DNA from: Parashewanella tropica
GTDB lineage: Bacteria > Pseudomonadota > Gammaproteobacteria > Enterobacterales > Shewanellaceae
DNA: 64,000 nucleotides
Direction: 5' to 3'
Assembly: GCF_004358445.1 (NCBI RefSeq)
Contig: NZ_CP037951.1
Coordinates: forward strand, 359,501-423,500
Shown: positions 10,677 through 18,112 of the stretch, piece by piece
How the letters are laid out: every line of letters starts with the position of its first letter
Numbering within the stretch: the first letter of the stretch is position 1
Position numbers and translations under genes: made by a program
Notes under the pieces: generated by a model
Database searches by the model: none
What the model was told of the DNA's origin: nothing
What the model saw: only the letters and a program-made list of their open reading frames with translations

Positions 10677-12454
10677 TTGACGATACTCCGCCAACAATGT
10701 CATTCACCCCAAAAAGCAATCTTATCGCTTTCGAAAACTTTGAACATTTTGATAAATCAAAGGGAAGTCCTAATGGGGGGTATCGCGATGGTGCGGGTGA
10801 TAGATGGGTGAGTTCAAATGGAACGCTTGCTAATCCAAATAAAGATCTTCTTGAAGGTTGGGATTTAGTGGGTGTTGATATCCATGAAGATCGACATAAC
10901 GGTTATGGACAGAATACAGGTAATAACGAAGTTGGACATCATATGGATCTTGCTGGCGTTAATAATGGTGCAGCGACTCAAGTTCTGACTAATTTAATTC
11001 AGGGTAACCAATATACGCTCAGTTTGGATTTGAAAAGCCGTGGTACTAACAGTACTCCAACAGAGAGTATTGTACAGGTCATATGGAATGGAGAGTTAAT
11101 TGCAACAATCAATCCACTTAATGGTGCTGGCGGTATTACTTATGCAGCTAATATAAATCCTAATGACTTTAAATTTACGGTATCCCCTGTTCCTAATGAA
11201 TCTGGTTGGTATACCTATTCAATCAACTTAACTGCTAAGGGCGGTGAAAACAAGTTAACACTCAAAGAAGTTGGCGGGCTTAATGGATATGGAGGAACCC
11301 TTGTCGACAATGTCAAATGGACTACTGCTACGGATGATTCAGATGTTGGTGAAGTCGGTGTTCTTGCTGGGCAGAATGGCGCAGTTATCGGTGAGCTAAC
11401 TTTGTCAGAAGCATCAAGCTTTGTTCTCAAAGTTAATGGTTCTATAGATAATCGCTTTGTAGTTGAAGCTCATCCTGACGGCAATGGTAAATACATAGTT
11501 AAGCTTAAGAGTGGTATATCACTTAATATCGATGACGATTTTACCTTGTCGATTACAGCTATTGATTCAGCTGGAAATGAATCCTCACCAATGAGTATCA
11601 ATGTTCATACAACTAAACAGTTTATTACGTCGAATATCCATACTCTTGGCGGTAGTTCAGATACCATCAATTACAGTGAAGCTTCAGTATTAGATTTAAG
11701 CGGGGTAGTTAATGGAGCAGGTGCCGAAGAAGGTGACACTGTTAGAGTCATTTTGAAAATTGGTGATAGTGCCCCTGTAGAAATTTATACGACGGCAATT
11801 AAGCTTGGGAATGTTCTTGGTTGGAAGTTAGATGACCTCAATTTATATTCCATTTTTAGTGGTGCTTCCATTAGAACTAATACTCCATTATCTCTAAAGG
11901 TTCAGCTGCTAGACAGTAAAGGTGTATCAGGTCGAGGTGAGGTGATCGCAGAAAGTAATGAAGATACTGCAAACTTTACTTTTAACTATAACATTCCAGC
12001 ATCATCAAACTCATTTAATCAAAGTGACGATACAGTTAACTCAGACAACGAGTCAGATGTTCAAAGTAACCTAATTCCTCAGTTTGCTATCAATAACCAG
12101 AAATCTGTAGGAGCACTTCAAAGTAGTGAAGCTCAATCTGACTTACCAACTTCAGAATTGAGTTTATCAGACTTACTCCAAGGCTCACTCATTGATAGCG
12201 CAAATTCTGAGAATGAAGAAATGACTCTAGCTGTTGATTTAAACAACCCACAACTGATTGAGCTTGATAGTCATGGCCGAGAAATCAATATTGGTAACGA
12301 TTCTGCTCCTGAGCATGGAATGCATGCTGGCATGGGCAATGATACTGATCAGCAATTGCGTTTGGCTGAAACAGAAGCGGGTAGTCATGCGCAGGATGTG
12401 AGTGCTGAATCGGCAATATCGGAGCAGGATTGGGCTCATAAAATACAACCATAA
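2..12454 (+). CDS. Giant cadherin-repeat adhesin (LapA/BpfA-like type I secretion substrate), N-terminus missing
   Basis: The frame is open from base 2, so the gene begins left of the window; 4150 residues are visible. Residues 1 to about 3558 are 33 near-identical 108-residue cadherin-like units. Each has a DENSSAG-type start, an ATDADKDS calcium-type motif, a TLTAAGAAAAANDYEVL segment and an NVNDNDPIF linker. The last unit switches to NVDDTPPT and leads into a non-repetitive region of about 590 residues. That region holds a jelly-roll-like stretch, one or two more Ig-like domains and an acidic, Ser/Asn-rich tail. No glycine-rich RTX nonapeptide block is obvious. Secretion genes and lapG/lapD lie directly downstream, so I infer a cell-surface biofilm adhesin exported by that transporter and held through an N-terminal retention module outside the window. 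The adhesin class is secure; the exact name is not. Confidence 0.9.
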   Translation: MFQPNDGDQYSFGYDENSSAGHIIGTVTATDADKDSVSYRITSGNDNGWFAINSSGQITLTAAGAAAAANDYEVLNNVHTLVVEASDGSRTDSVTVVLNERNVNDNDPIFQPNDGDQYSFGYDENSSAGHIIGTVTATDADKDSVSYRITSGNDNGWFAINSSGQITLTAAGAAAAANDYEVLNNVHTLVVEASDGSRTDSVTVVLNERNVNDNDPIFQPNDGDQYSFGYDENSSAGHIIGTVTATDADKDSVSYRITSGNDNGWFAINSSGQITLTAAGAAAAANDYEVLNNVHTLVVEASDGSRTDSVTVVLNERNVNDNDPIFQPNDGDQYSFGYDENSSAGHIIGTVTATDADKDSVSYRITSGNDNGWFAINSSGQITLTAAGAAAAANDYEVLNNVHTLVVEASDGSRTDSVTVVLNERNVNDNDPIFQPNDGDQYSFGYDENSSAGHIIGTVTATDADKDSVSYRITSGNDNGWFAINSSGQITLTAAGAAAAANDYEVLNNVHTLVVEASDGSRTDSVTVVLNERNVNDNDPIFQPNDGDQYSFGYDENSSAGHIIGTVTATDADKDSVSYRITSGNDNGWFAINSSGQITLTAAGAAAAANDYEVLNNVHTLVVEASDGSRTDSVTVVLNERNVNDNDPIFQPNDGDQYSFGYDENSSAGHIIGTVTATDADKDSVSYRITSGNDNGWFAINSSGQITLTAAGAAAAANDYEVLNNVHTLVVEASDGSRTDSVTVVLNERNVNDNDPIFQPNDGDQYSFGYDENSSAGHIIGTVTATDADKDSVSYRITSGNDNGWFAINSSGQITLTAAGAAAAANDYEVLNNVHTLVVEASDGSRTDSVTVVLNERNVNDNDPIFQPNDGDQYSFGYDENSSAGHIIGTVTATDADKDSVSYRITSGNDNGWFAINSSGQITLTAAGAAAAANDYEVLNNVHTLVVEASDGSRTDSVTVVLNERNVNDNDPIFQPNDGDQYSFGYDENSSAGHIIGTVTATDADKDSVSYRITSGNDNGWFAINSSGQITLTAAGAAAAANDYEVLNNVHTLVVEASDGSRTDSVTVVLNERNVNDNDPIFQPNDGDQYSFGYDENSSAGHIIGTVTATDADKDSVSYRITSGNDNGWFAINSSGQITLTAAGAAAAANDYEVLNNVHTLVVEASDGSRIDSVTVVLNERNVNDNDPIFQPNDGDQYSFGYDENSSAGHIIGTVTATDADKDSVSYRITSGNDNGWFAINSSGQITLTAAGAAAAANDYEVLNNVHTLVVEASDGSRTDSVTVVLNERNVNDNDPIFQPNDGDQYSFGYDENSSAGHIIGTVTATDADKDSVSYRITSGNDNGWFAINSSGQITLTAAGAAAAANDYEVLNNVHTLVVEASDGSRTDSVTVVLNERNVNDNDPIFQPNDGDQYSFGYDENSSAGHVIGTVVATDADKDSVTYRITSGNDNGWFAINSSGQITLTAVGAAAAANDYEVLSNVHTLVVEASDGSRTDSVTVVLNERNVNDNDPIFQPNDGDQYSFGYDENSSAGHIIGTVTATDADKDSVSYRITSGNDNGWFAINSSGQITLTAAGAAAAANDYEVLNNVHTLVVEASDGSRIDSVTVVLNERNVNDNDPIFQPNDGDQYSFGYDENSSAGHIIGTVTATDADKDSVSYRITSGNDNGWFAINSSGQITLTAAGAAAAANDYEVLNNVHTLVVEASDGSRTDSVTVVLNERNVNDNDPIFQPNDGDQYSFGYDENSSAGHIIGTVTATDADKDSVSYRITSGNDNGWFAINSSGQITLTAAGAAAAANDYEVLNNVHTLVVEASDGSRTDSVTVVLNERNVNDNDPIFQPNDGDQYSFGYDENSSAGHVIGTVVATDADKDSVTYRITSGNDNGWFAINSSGQITLTAVGAAAAANDYEVLSNVHTLVVEASDGSRTDSVTVVLNERNVNDNDPIFQPNDGDQYSFGYDENSSAGHIIGTVTATDADKDSVSYRITSGNDNGWFAINSSGQITLTAAGAAAAANDYEVLNNVHTLVVEASDGSRTDSVTVVLNERNVNDNDPIFQPNDGDQYSFGYDENSSAGHIIGTVTATDADKDSVSYRITSGNDNGWFAINSSGQITLTAAGAAAAANDYEVLNNVHTLVVEASDGSRTDSVTVVLNERNVNDNDPIFQPNDGDQYSFGYDENSSAGHIIGTVTATDADKDSVSYRITSGNDNGWFAINSSGQITLTAAGAAAAANDYEVLNNVHTLVVEASDGSRTDSVTVVLNERNVNDNDPIFQPNDGDQYSFGYDENSSAGHIIGTVTATDADKDSVSYRITSGNDNGWFAINSSGQITLTAAGAAAAANDYEVLNNVHTLVVEASDGSRIDSVTVVLNERNVNDNDPIFQPNDGDQYSFGYDENSSAGHIIGTVTATDADKDSVSYRITSGNDNGWFAINSSGQITLTAAGAAAAANDYEVLNNVHTLVVEASDGSRTDSVTVVLNERNVNDNDPIFQPNDGDQYSFGYDENSSAGHIIGTVTATDADKDSVSYRITSGNDNGWFAINSSGQITLTAAGAAAAANDYEVLNNVHTLVVEASDGSRTDSVTVVLNERNVNDNDPIFQPNDGDQYSFGYDENSSAGHIIGTVTATDADKDSVSYRITSGNDNGWFAINSSGQITLTAAGAAAAANDYEVLNNVHTLVVEASDGSRTDSVTVVLNERNVNDNDPIFQPNDGDQYSFGYDENSSAGHIIGTVTATDADKDSVSYRITSGNDNGWFAINSSGQITLTAAGAAAAANDYEVLNNVHTLVVEASDGSRTDSVTVVLNERNVNDNDPIFQPNDGDQYSFGYDENSSAGHIIGTVTATDADKDSVSYRITSGNDNGWFAINSSGQITLTAAGAAAAANDYEVLNNVHTLVVEASDGSRTDSVTVVLNERNVNDNDPIFQPNDGDQYSFGYDENSSAGHIIGTVTATDADKDSVSYRITSGNDNGWFAINSSGQITLTAAGAAAAANDYEVLNNVHTLVVEASDGSRTDSVTVVLNERNVNDNDPIFQPNDGDQYSFGYDENSSAGHIIGTVTATDADKDSVSYRITSGNDNGWFAINSSGQITLTAAGAAAAANDYEVLNNVHTLVVEASDGSRTDSVTVVLNERNVNDNDPIFQPNDGDQYSFGYDENSSAGHIIGTVTATDADKDSVSYRITSGNDNGWFAINSSGQITLTAAGAAAAANDYEVLNNVHTLVVEASDGSRTDSVTVVLNERNVNDNDPIFQPNDGDQYSFGYDENSSAGHIIGTVTATDADKDSVSYRITSGNDNGWFAINSSGQITLTAAGAAAAANDYEVLNNVHTLVVEASDGSRTDSVTVVLNERNVNDNDPIFQPNDGDQYSFGYDENSSAGHIIGTVTATDADKDSVSYRITSGNDNGWFAINSSGQITLTAAGAAAAANDYEVLNNVHTLVVEASDGSRIDSVTVVLNERNVNDNDPIFQPNDGDQYSFGYDENSSAGHIIGTVTATDADKDSVSYRITSGNDNGWFAINSSGQITLTAAGAAAAANDYEVLNNVHTLVVEASDGSRTDSVTVVLNERNVDDTPPTMSFTPKSNLIAFENFEHFDKSKGSPNGGYRDGAGDRWVSSNGTLANPNKDLLEGWDLVGVDIHEDRHNGYGQNTGNNEVGHHMDLAGVNNGAATQVLTNLIQGNQYTLSLDLKSRGTNSTPTESIVQVIWNGELIATINPLNGAGGITYAANINPNDFKFTVSPVPNESGWYTYSINLTAKGGENKLTLKEVGGLNGYGGTLVDNVKWTTATDDSDVGEVGVLAGQNGAVIGELTLSEASSFVLKVNGSIDNRFVVEAHPDGNGKYIVKLKSGISLNIDDDFTLSITAIDSAGNESSPMSINVHTTKQFITSNIHTLGGSSDTINYSEASVLDLSGVVNGAGAEEGDTVRVILKIGDSAPVEIYTTAIKLGNVLGWKLDDLNLYSIFSGASIRTNTPLSLKVQLLDSKGVSGRGEVIAESNEDTANFTFNYNIPASSNSFNQSDDTVNSDNESDVQSNLIPQFAINNQKSVGALQSSEAQSDLPTSELSLSDLLQGSLIDSANSENEEMTLAVDLNNPQLIELDSHGREINIGNDSAPEHGMHAGMGNDTDQQLRLAETEAGSHAQDVSAESAISEQDWAHKIQP

Positions 12455-12464
12455 TGCGCTAAAT

Positions 12465-12489
12465 GTGGCTCAGTCATGTTTTGAGCCAC
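12465..12489 (+). terminator. Hairpin after the adhesin gene, possible leaky terminator
   Basis: The arms gtggctca and tgagccac form a perfect 8-bp stem 11 bp after the adhesin stop codon, followed by ttaattt. It lies between the adhesin and the transporter gene and could lower read-through into the secretion genes. The T-tract is weak. Confidence 0.4.
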
Positions 12490-12532
12490 TTAATTTACTT
12501 GATATACATATTGTTTTAGGGAAATAGACAGG

Positions 12533-14710
12533 TTGTCAGAAACAACGGAAGAGAAAAAACAACAATGGACAATATCGGCGTCACAGCGAGTGTATGCCGA
12601 TCCTTTGCTTGATTGTTTAGTATTACTTACCGAGCATTTTGGTAATCCTTGCTCGGCCGAATCTTTGGTTGCGGGCATGCCACTCGAAGGAGCGGCGTTA
12701 ACGCCTGATTTGCTGCCACAAACGGCCGCCAGGGCAGGGTTGTCGGCTAAATTGACTCGCCGAAATTTGGATAACCTTTCAGCGGTGATGTTTCCGTGCA
12801 TCTTGTTACTTCGTGATCAAAAGGCATGTATTCTTAGAGAGTTAGATGTTGAAAATGATCAAGCTGTGATCCAACTTGCCGAGTCAGGTGGAGAACACCG
12901 ATTATCTATTGAAGAACTTGAAGCCATGTATGTTGGCTATTTATTCTTAGTCAAACAGCAGTATCGAGGTGATCATCGCTTTGATATGCATGAGCATAAC
13001 ACTTCAGGTCATTGGTTATGGGATACTGTCCGTGGTGCGTTTCCTATTTATCGAGATGTACTCATTGCCTCGGTATTAGTTAATATCTTTGCGCTCATTT
13101 CACCGCTGTTTGTCATGAATGTGTATGACAAAGTCGTTCCCAATTTGGCGTTTGATTCGTTATGGGTACTCGCTATTGGTGCGGGTATTGCGTACATCTT
13201 TGACTTGATCATGCGTCAGCTTCGTACATATCTTACCGATATTGCCGGTAAGAAAATCGATATCATTGTGTCTTCGCAATTATTCGCCAAAGCCATGGGC
13301 TTGCCCTTATCGAAAAAGGCTCCCAGTGTCGGCGGTATGGCAAAACAACTGGGTGAATTTGATCATATTCGAGACTTTCTCACTTCGGTGACTATCACTA
13401 CCTTAGTGGATATTCCGTTTTCGATTTTCTTTATCGTCATTATTGCGATAGTCGCCGGTGATTTAGCGTTAGTGCCGTTAGTGGGCAGCGTGATCATCAT
13501 CGGCTTTACCCTATATATTCAACCCAAGCTGAAACAAGCCATTGACGAAGGAAATAAGTTTGCCAGTTTAAAGCATGGGCATCTTATTGAAAGCTTGTCT
13601 GCGCTTGAATCCGTTAAAGCGAATGGTGCAGAAGGTGTGTTGCAAAAAAGCTGGCAGCAAATGATTGGTCATACGGCCACATGGCAGCTTAAATCGAAAA
13701 AGCTGTCTAATTCGGTGTCTAACTTAGCGAATTTTGTGGTGCAAATGACGACGGTGTCGGTCGTGGTCTTAGGAGTATATCGAGTCTCTGATAATGCCAT
13801 CACCATGGGGGGGATCATTGCTGCTGTGATGTTATCAAGTCGAGCCATTGGCCCTATGTCACAGTTAGCGGGGCTCATGAATCGATCAAACTCGACTTTA
13901 AGTGCATTGAAACAGCTTGATCAGATCATGCAGCAGCAAGATGAATTTGAAGACAGAGGTAACTTAGTCAGTCAACAAAGACTTAAAGGCAACATAGAGC
14001 TACACCGTGCAGGCTTCCAATATTCAGAGGAAGAAAAGCCTGTGGTACGCAATCTTTCTTTGATGATAAAGCCCGGTGAACGAGTAGCGATTATTGGCCG
14101 AAATGGTTCGGGCAAAAGTACCTTAGCAAAACTATTGATGGGTTTATATCAACCAACAGAAGGTCGATTGCGTTACGACGGCATGGATAGCGCACAAATA
14201 CACCCTAGTGATGTAAGGCGTAACTTTGGCTACTTACCGCAAGATGTCACCCTCTTTCATGGCACCATTAGAGACAATATTTTATTCGGAACAAGGCAAG
14301 TATCTGAGCATCAACTGATACGTGCCATTCAGCTTTCTGGAGTTAGCCAGTTTACTAACTTTGATAGCGAAGGCTTAGATAAACAAGTTGGTGAAGGTGG
14401 CTTGGCATTAAGCCGAGGCCAGCGTCAATGTGTTGCGCTTGCCAGAGCTTGCTTGAGCGATCCCTCCATTCTTCTTATGGATGAGCCAACGGCCAGTTTA
14501 GATGCTGGATCTGAAAAACAATTTATGCGAGCGATGAAGCAAGTCAGCCAAGATCGCACTCTGGTTTTGATCACTCATAAAATGCATTTATTGTCATTAG
14601 TGGACCGAGTGATTGTGATGGATCAAGGTCATATTGTGGCTGATGGCCCTAAAAAAGTGGTGCTAGAGCAGTTAAACAGTGGTCCTATTGCTGGGAGGGC
14701 AAGCGCATGA
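12533..14710 (+). CDS. lapB: Type I secretion ABC transporter, LapB/LssB type
   Basis: This inner-membrane ATPase of 725 residues should energise export of the adhesin encoded upstream. Residues about 20-140 form a C39-like domain. It keeps DPLLDC but lacks the usual catalytic glutamine and histidine context, so it should be a non-proteolytic docking domain. Residues about 160-440 are the transmembrane exporter domain. The ATPase domain has Walker A GRNGSGKST near residue 522, signature LSRGQRQ near 626, Walker B ILLMDEPTAS and an H-loop ITHK. The start is TTG at 12533: an in-frame stop lies just upstream, the next in-frame ATG is far inside, and the Shine-Dalgarno is poor. The stop overlaps the adaptor start by ATGA, so the two are translationally coupled. 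Confidence 0.93.
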   Translation: MSETTEEKKQQWTISASQRVYADPLLDCLVLLTEHFGNPCSAESLVAGMPLEGAALTPDLLPQTAARAGLSAKLTRRNLDNLSAVMFPCILLLRDQKACILRELDVENDQAVIQLAESGGEHRLSIEELEAMYVGYLFLVKQQYRGDHRFDMHEHNTSGHWLWDTVRGAFPIYRDVLIASVLVNIFALISPLFVMNVYDKVVPNLAFDSLWVLAIGAGIAYIFDLIMRQLRTYLTDIAGKKIDIIVSSQLFAKAMGLPLSKKAPSVGGMAKQLGEFDHIRDFLTSVTITTLVDIPFSIFFIVIIAIVAGDLALVPLVGSVIIIGFTLYIQPKLKQAIDEGNKFASLKHGHLIESLSALESVKANGAEGVLQKSWQQMIGHTATWQLKSKKLSNSVSNLANFVVQMTTVSVVVLGVYRVSDNAITMGGIIAAVMLSSRAIGPMSQLAGLMNRSNSTLSALKQLDQIMQQQDEFEDRGNLVSQQRLKGNIELHRAGFQYSEEEKPVVRNLSLMIKPGERVAIIGRNGSGKSTLAKLLMGLYQPTEGRLRYDGMDSAQIHPSDVRRNFGYLPQDVTLFHGTIRDNILFGTRQVSEHQLIRAIQLSGVSQFTNFDSEGLDKQVGEGGLALSRGQRQCVALARACLSDPSILLMDEPTASLDAGSEKQFMRAMKQVSQDRTLVLITHKMHLLSLVDRVIVMDQGHIVADGPKKVVLEQLNSGPIAGRASA

Positions 14711-16089
14711 GTCGAAAGCTTACCAGTGAAGAACTCGATATGGTTGATGACGTTTATGGTGCCATGATGACAGATGCGCCGACAGTGCATCGACTGATTA
14801 TTTGGTCACTCGCGGCGATGATGTTTTGTTTCCTTGTTTGGTCTTATTTTTCTGAATTAGATCAAGTGACGACTGGGGTAGGTAAAGTGATCCCGTCTTC
14901 ACAAGTGCAGATCATTCAAAGCTTGGATGGTGGGATATTACAAGAAATGCATGTCAGAGAAGGCATGTTAGTGACCAAAGGCCAAGCGCTTGCCCGCATT
15001 GATGATACCCGTTTTCGTTCTGACTTCGCTCAGCAAGAGCAAGAAGAATTAGGGTTAAAAGCCAACCTGATCCGATTACAAGCCGAACTAGATAGCTTAC
15101 AAGTTTCCAATTTAGATACCGATTGGCGTAAGCAGGTGAACATTATGCTAAAGCCAATGGTGTTTACTGAAGATCTAACTCAAAAAGAACCAGAATTAGT
15201 GGCTCGTCAGCAAGAAGAATACACGGGAAGGCTTAAAAATCTGAAAAATCAGGTAGAAATTCTGGCAAGACAGATCCAGCAGCGTCAGCAAGAAATGCAA
15301 GAGTTAAGCTCTAAGATCAAAACGCTTTCTACTAGCTATCAATTATTAACCAGAGAATTAGAGCTCACTAAACCGTTAGCTGAAAAAGGGATTGTGCCTG
15401 AAGTTGAGTTACTTAAATTAGAGCGTGGCGTGAATGATATGCAAGGTGAGCTCGCAGGTCTAAGAATTTTACGGCCTAAAATCAAAGCGGCATTAGATGA
15501 AGCGATCCTGAAACGTCGAGAAGCGGTATTTGTCTTTGCGGCAGAGAATCGCTCTAAGATAAACGAGTGGCAAACTAAACTTTCACGCATTACCGAAGCT
15601 CAAGTGGGCGCTAAAGATAAGGTCAGTAAAGCGGTGATCACTTCACCTGTAAACGGCACCATTAAAACCGTACACATCAATACCCTTGGTGGCGTTGTGC
15701 AGCCGGGCGTCGATATTATCGAAATTGTGCCTTCAGAAGATCAACTGCTGATCGAAGCCAAAGTGAGTCCAAAAGATATTGCGTTTATTCACCCAGGATT
15801 GCCTGCGGTCGTGAAAGTCACTGCTTATGACTTTGCTCGTTACGGCGGCTTAAATGGCACGGTTGAGCACATCAGTGCCGATACCACTCAAGACGAAGAA
15901 GGCAACAGCTTTTATGTCATTCGAGTGCGTACTAAAGATTCCAATTTAACTAAACAGGATGGCACCTTAATGCCGATCATCCCCGGGATGCTGACATCAG
16001 TCGATGTGATCACTGGCCAGCGCAGTATCTTAGAATACATTCTAAACCCAATTCTAAGAGCCAGAGACAGCGCGCTACGGGAAAGATAA
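14707..16089 (+). CDS. lapC: Type I secretion membrane-fusion protein, HlyD/LapC type
   Basis: This 460-residue periplasmic adaptor links the ABC ATPase to the outer-membrane channel. One N-terminal transmembrane helix lies at about residues 30-48. It is followed by a lipoyl-like half (GGILQEMHVREG), a long Gln/Glu-rich coiled coil at about 100-290, the second lipoyl half (ITSPVNGTIKTVHINTLGG) and a beta-barrel domain ending in a typical HlyD C-terminus (ILEYILNPI). Length and order match HlyD/LapC adaptors. The start overlaps the ABC gene stop (ATGA), and the TolC-like gene follows within 20 bp, which supports one operon. Confidence 0.93.
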   Translation: MSRKLTSEELDMVDDVYGAMMTDAPTVHRLIIWSLAAMMFCFLVWSYFSELDQVTTGVGKVIPSSQVQIIQSLDGGILQEMHVREGMLVTKGQALARIDDTRFRSDFAQQEQEELGLKANLIRLQAELDSLQVSNLDTDWRKQVNIMLKPMVFTEDLTQKEPELVARQQEEYTGRLKNLKNQVEILARQIQQRQQEMQELSSKIKTLSTSYQLLTRELELTKPLAEKGIVPEVELLKLERGVNDMQGELAGLRILRPKIKAALDEAILKRREAVFVFAAENRSKINEWQTKLSRITEAQVGAKDKVSKAVITSPVNGTIKTVHINTLGGVVQPGVDIIEIVPSEDQLLIEAKVSPKDIAFIHPGLPAVVKVTAYDFARYGGLNGTVEHISADTTQDEEGNSFYVIRVRTKDSNLTKQDGTLMPIIPGMLTSVDVITGQRSILEYILNPILRARDSALRER

Positions 16090-16104
16090 ATCATGGAGAA
16101 AATA

Positions 16105-17487
16105 ATGAAAAACAAGCAGCGAAAAATGCATACAAGGATGTTAGTTGGCGTCGTTGCGGGACTTGTTCCGCTTTTTGCCCAAGGCCAATCCTTAGAGCAA
16201 GCAGTGGCGCATACCTTAGATACTAATCCTGATATTCGAATTGCTTACAATCGTTTTAAAGTACGTGAAGAGCAAAAGGATCAAAGCTGGAGTGGTTTTT
16301 TACCTAACGTAGAATTAACGGCGGGTTATGGTTACGAAAGTACCAACTCACCTTCTACAAGACGTGATGCCTCTGTTGATGGAGATAGAGAAGGCTTATA
16401 TCGGGGCGAAGCAGGAATTACCATTCGTCAGATGTTATTCGATGGTTTTTATTCCAGCAGTGATGTAAAGCGTACCATTCATGAAATGAACGCTGAGCAG
16501 TGGAGTTTATTCGCTACTGCTGAAAATACCGCACTTGATGTGACTAAGGTCTACATTGGTTACATTCACGCAAAAAGTGTAGTGGAGCTGTCTGAGAAAA
16601 ATCTTGAGACTCATAAAGAGATCTTTGATCAGATCCAACAGCGTACTAAATCAGGCTTAGGTTCGGTGGCCGATTTATCTCAAATCACAGGTCGCTTAGC
16701 GCGTGCCAATGCCAACTTAATTGCCGCTAAAAACAATTTGCTTGACGCTAAAGCTCAGTTTATCCGTGTCGTCAAACAGCAGCCAGAAAATTTAGTGTTG
16801 CCAGTGGCTGATATGGATATGATCCCAAAAACGCTGCCTGAGAGTTTAAACGCTGCGACTCAAAATCACCCAATACTCAAAGCGGCTTTGAATGACATCA
16901 ATGCCGCTGAATATGAGCGTGATGCGACGCAATCGAACTATTACCCAAAGTTTGAACTCGAACTGGCAGGTAACCTTAATAACGATCTGAATGGTGAAGA
17001 TGGCATCACTGGTCGTGCTGTTTTTAAGCGCGATATCGGTGGCCATAATAAGAATTACTCGGCGATGATCAAAATGCGCTACAACCTTTATGCTGGCGGT
17101 AAAGATCTCGCCCGTGAGAAGGAAAGTGCTTACAAGATCAGTGAGGCAAAATCACTACGAGAAAGAGCGCATCGTGAAGTCGTTGAAGGCGTACATTTGG
17201 CGTGGAATGCACTGGAGTTACTTGCCCCTCAAAAAGGATATATTCGTCAACATGTTGAAGCGGCTAAGCAAACCCAAATTGCTTATGTTCAGCAATTCAG
17301 TTTAGGGCAGCGCAGTTTATTAGATTTGTTAGATACAGAAAATGAACTGTTTGAGTCTCGTAAGAGTTATCTACAAACTGAGTTAGATGAACTGATTGCG
17401 AAATACCGAGTACTTAACTCAACAGGGCGTTTATTGGATTCACTGCGTGTAACCCGTCCACCAGAGTGGATTAATAAAAACGATTAA
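16105..17487 (+). CDS. lapE: TolC-family outer-membrane secretion channel, LapE/AggA type
   Basis: This is the outer-membrane channel of the adhesin's type I secretion system. An N-terminal signal peptide (about residues 1-27, ending LFAQG) precedes two outer-membrane efflux protein repeats. The first starts SLEQAVAHTLDTNPDIRIAY, typical of TolC relatives; the second carries the conserved motif YNLYAGGKD. I prefer ATG at 16105 because ggag lies 6 bases before it. An earlier in-frame ATG at 16093 would add four residues and lacks a good ribosome site. Its position after the HlyD gene supports its role in the Lap secretion complex rather than drug efflux. Confidence 0.92.
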   Translation: MKNKQRKMHTRMLVGVVAGLVPLFAQGQSLEQAVAHTLDTNPDIRIAYNRFKVREEQKDQSWSGFLPNVELTAGYGYESTNSPSTRRDASVDGDREGLYRGEAGITIRQMLFDGFYSSSDVKRTIHEMNAEQWSLFATAENTALDVTKVYIGYIHAKSVVELSEKNLETHKEIFDQIQQRTKSGLGSVADLSQITGRLARANANLIAAKNNLLDAKAQFIRVVKQQPENLVLPVADMDMIPKTLPESLNAATQNHPILKAALNDINAAEYERDATQSNYYPKFELELAGNLNNDLNGEDGITGRAVFKRDIGGHNKNYSAMIKMRYNLYAGGKDLAREKESAYKISEAKSLRERAHREVVEGVHLAWNALELLAPQKGYIRQHVEAAKQTQIAYVQQFSLGQRSLLDLLDTENELFESRKSYLQTELDELIAKYRVLNSTGRLLDSLRVTRPPEWINKND

Positions 17488-17503
17488 TTTGGAGAACCAG
17501 AGC

Positions 17504-18112
17504 ATGAAACTATGGATGATGTTGCTCAGTTTAGTGGTAGTGACTGGGTGTTCGATGCGTGATACACAGCCGATGACAGGAAATACGGCTCAGCTGAATA
17601 ACCTTAATGATCCCGATGGGGATGGCGTCGTGCTAGCCAGAGAACGTTGCATGGGAACCGTTTCTGATGCTGAAATTGATAACTATGGTTGCGGAACCAT
17701 TAAGAAGTTTCAAGAGCGTCGAGAATTGAAGATCCAATTTGCCAATGACTCATCATATTTGGCACCTAAATATTACAGTCAGATTGAGACTCTCGCGGCG
17801 TTTTTGAATAAGTACCCAGATACAAAAGTCGTTATTGAAGGCCATTGCAGTAAAGTTGGAGATTATCAGCATAATCTTGAGCTTTCACAAAGTCGTGCAG
17901 AAGCTGTAGTGAGTGTGTTGACCAAACAATTCAGCATTGAGCCGTCAAGATTGACCGCAAAAGGCTATAGTTATGATCGCCCTGTGGATGATTCCCATGA
18001 CTCATACGCCCATAGTCGTAATCGTCGCGTGATGGCCGAAGTGACAGGTGAAAACAGTGCTGCCGATTATAAATGGGACATTTATACCGTTGATAAAAAG
18101 GAAAAGTATTAA
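17504..18112 (+). CDS. OmpA-family lipoprotein of the Lap cluster
   Basis: This 202-residue lipoprotein has a hydrophobic leader ending in the lipobox VTGC, so lipidation is expected at Cys16. A short Asp-rich stretch (DPDGDGVV), like thrombospondin type 3 repeats, follows. The C-terminal domain from about residue 70 is a peptidoglycan-binding OmpA domain, with VVIEGHCSK, LSQSRAEAV and NRRVMAEV. ATG at 17504 is preferred because ggag sits at 17491; a TTG 15 bases upstream overlaps that region. OmpA-like genes are frequent neighbours of lap-type secretion operons in Shewanella. It may tether the export complex or adhesin to the cell wall, but that role is inferred. Confidence 0.88.
   Translation: MKLWMMLLSLVVVTGCSMRDTQPMTGNTAQLNNLNDPDGDGVVLARERCMGTVSDAEIDNYGCGTIKKFQERRELKIQFANDSSYLAPKYYSQIETLAAFLNKYPDTKVVIEGHCSKVGDYQHNLELSQSRAEAVVSVLTKQFSIEPSRLTAKGYSYDRPVDDSHDSYAHSRNRRVMAEVTGENSAADYKWDIYTVDKKEKY

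Noticed and set aside
12490-12801. 103-residue minus-strand frame at the start of the ABC transporter gene
   Set aside because: It is antisense to a conserved transporter domain and has no supporting features.
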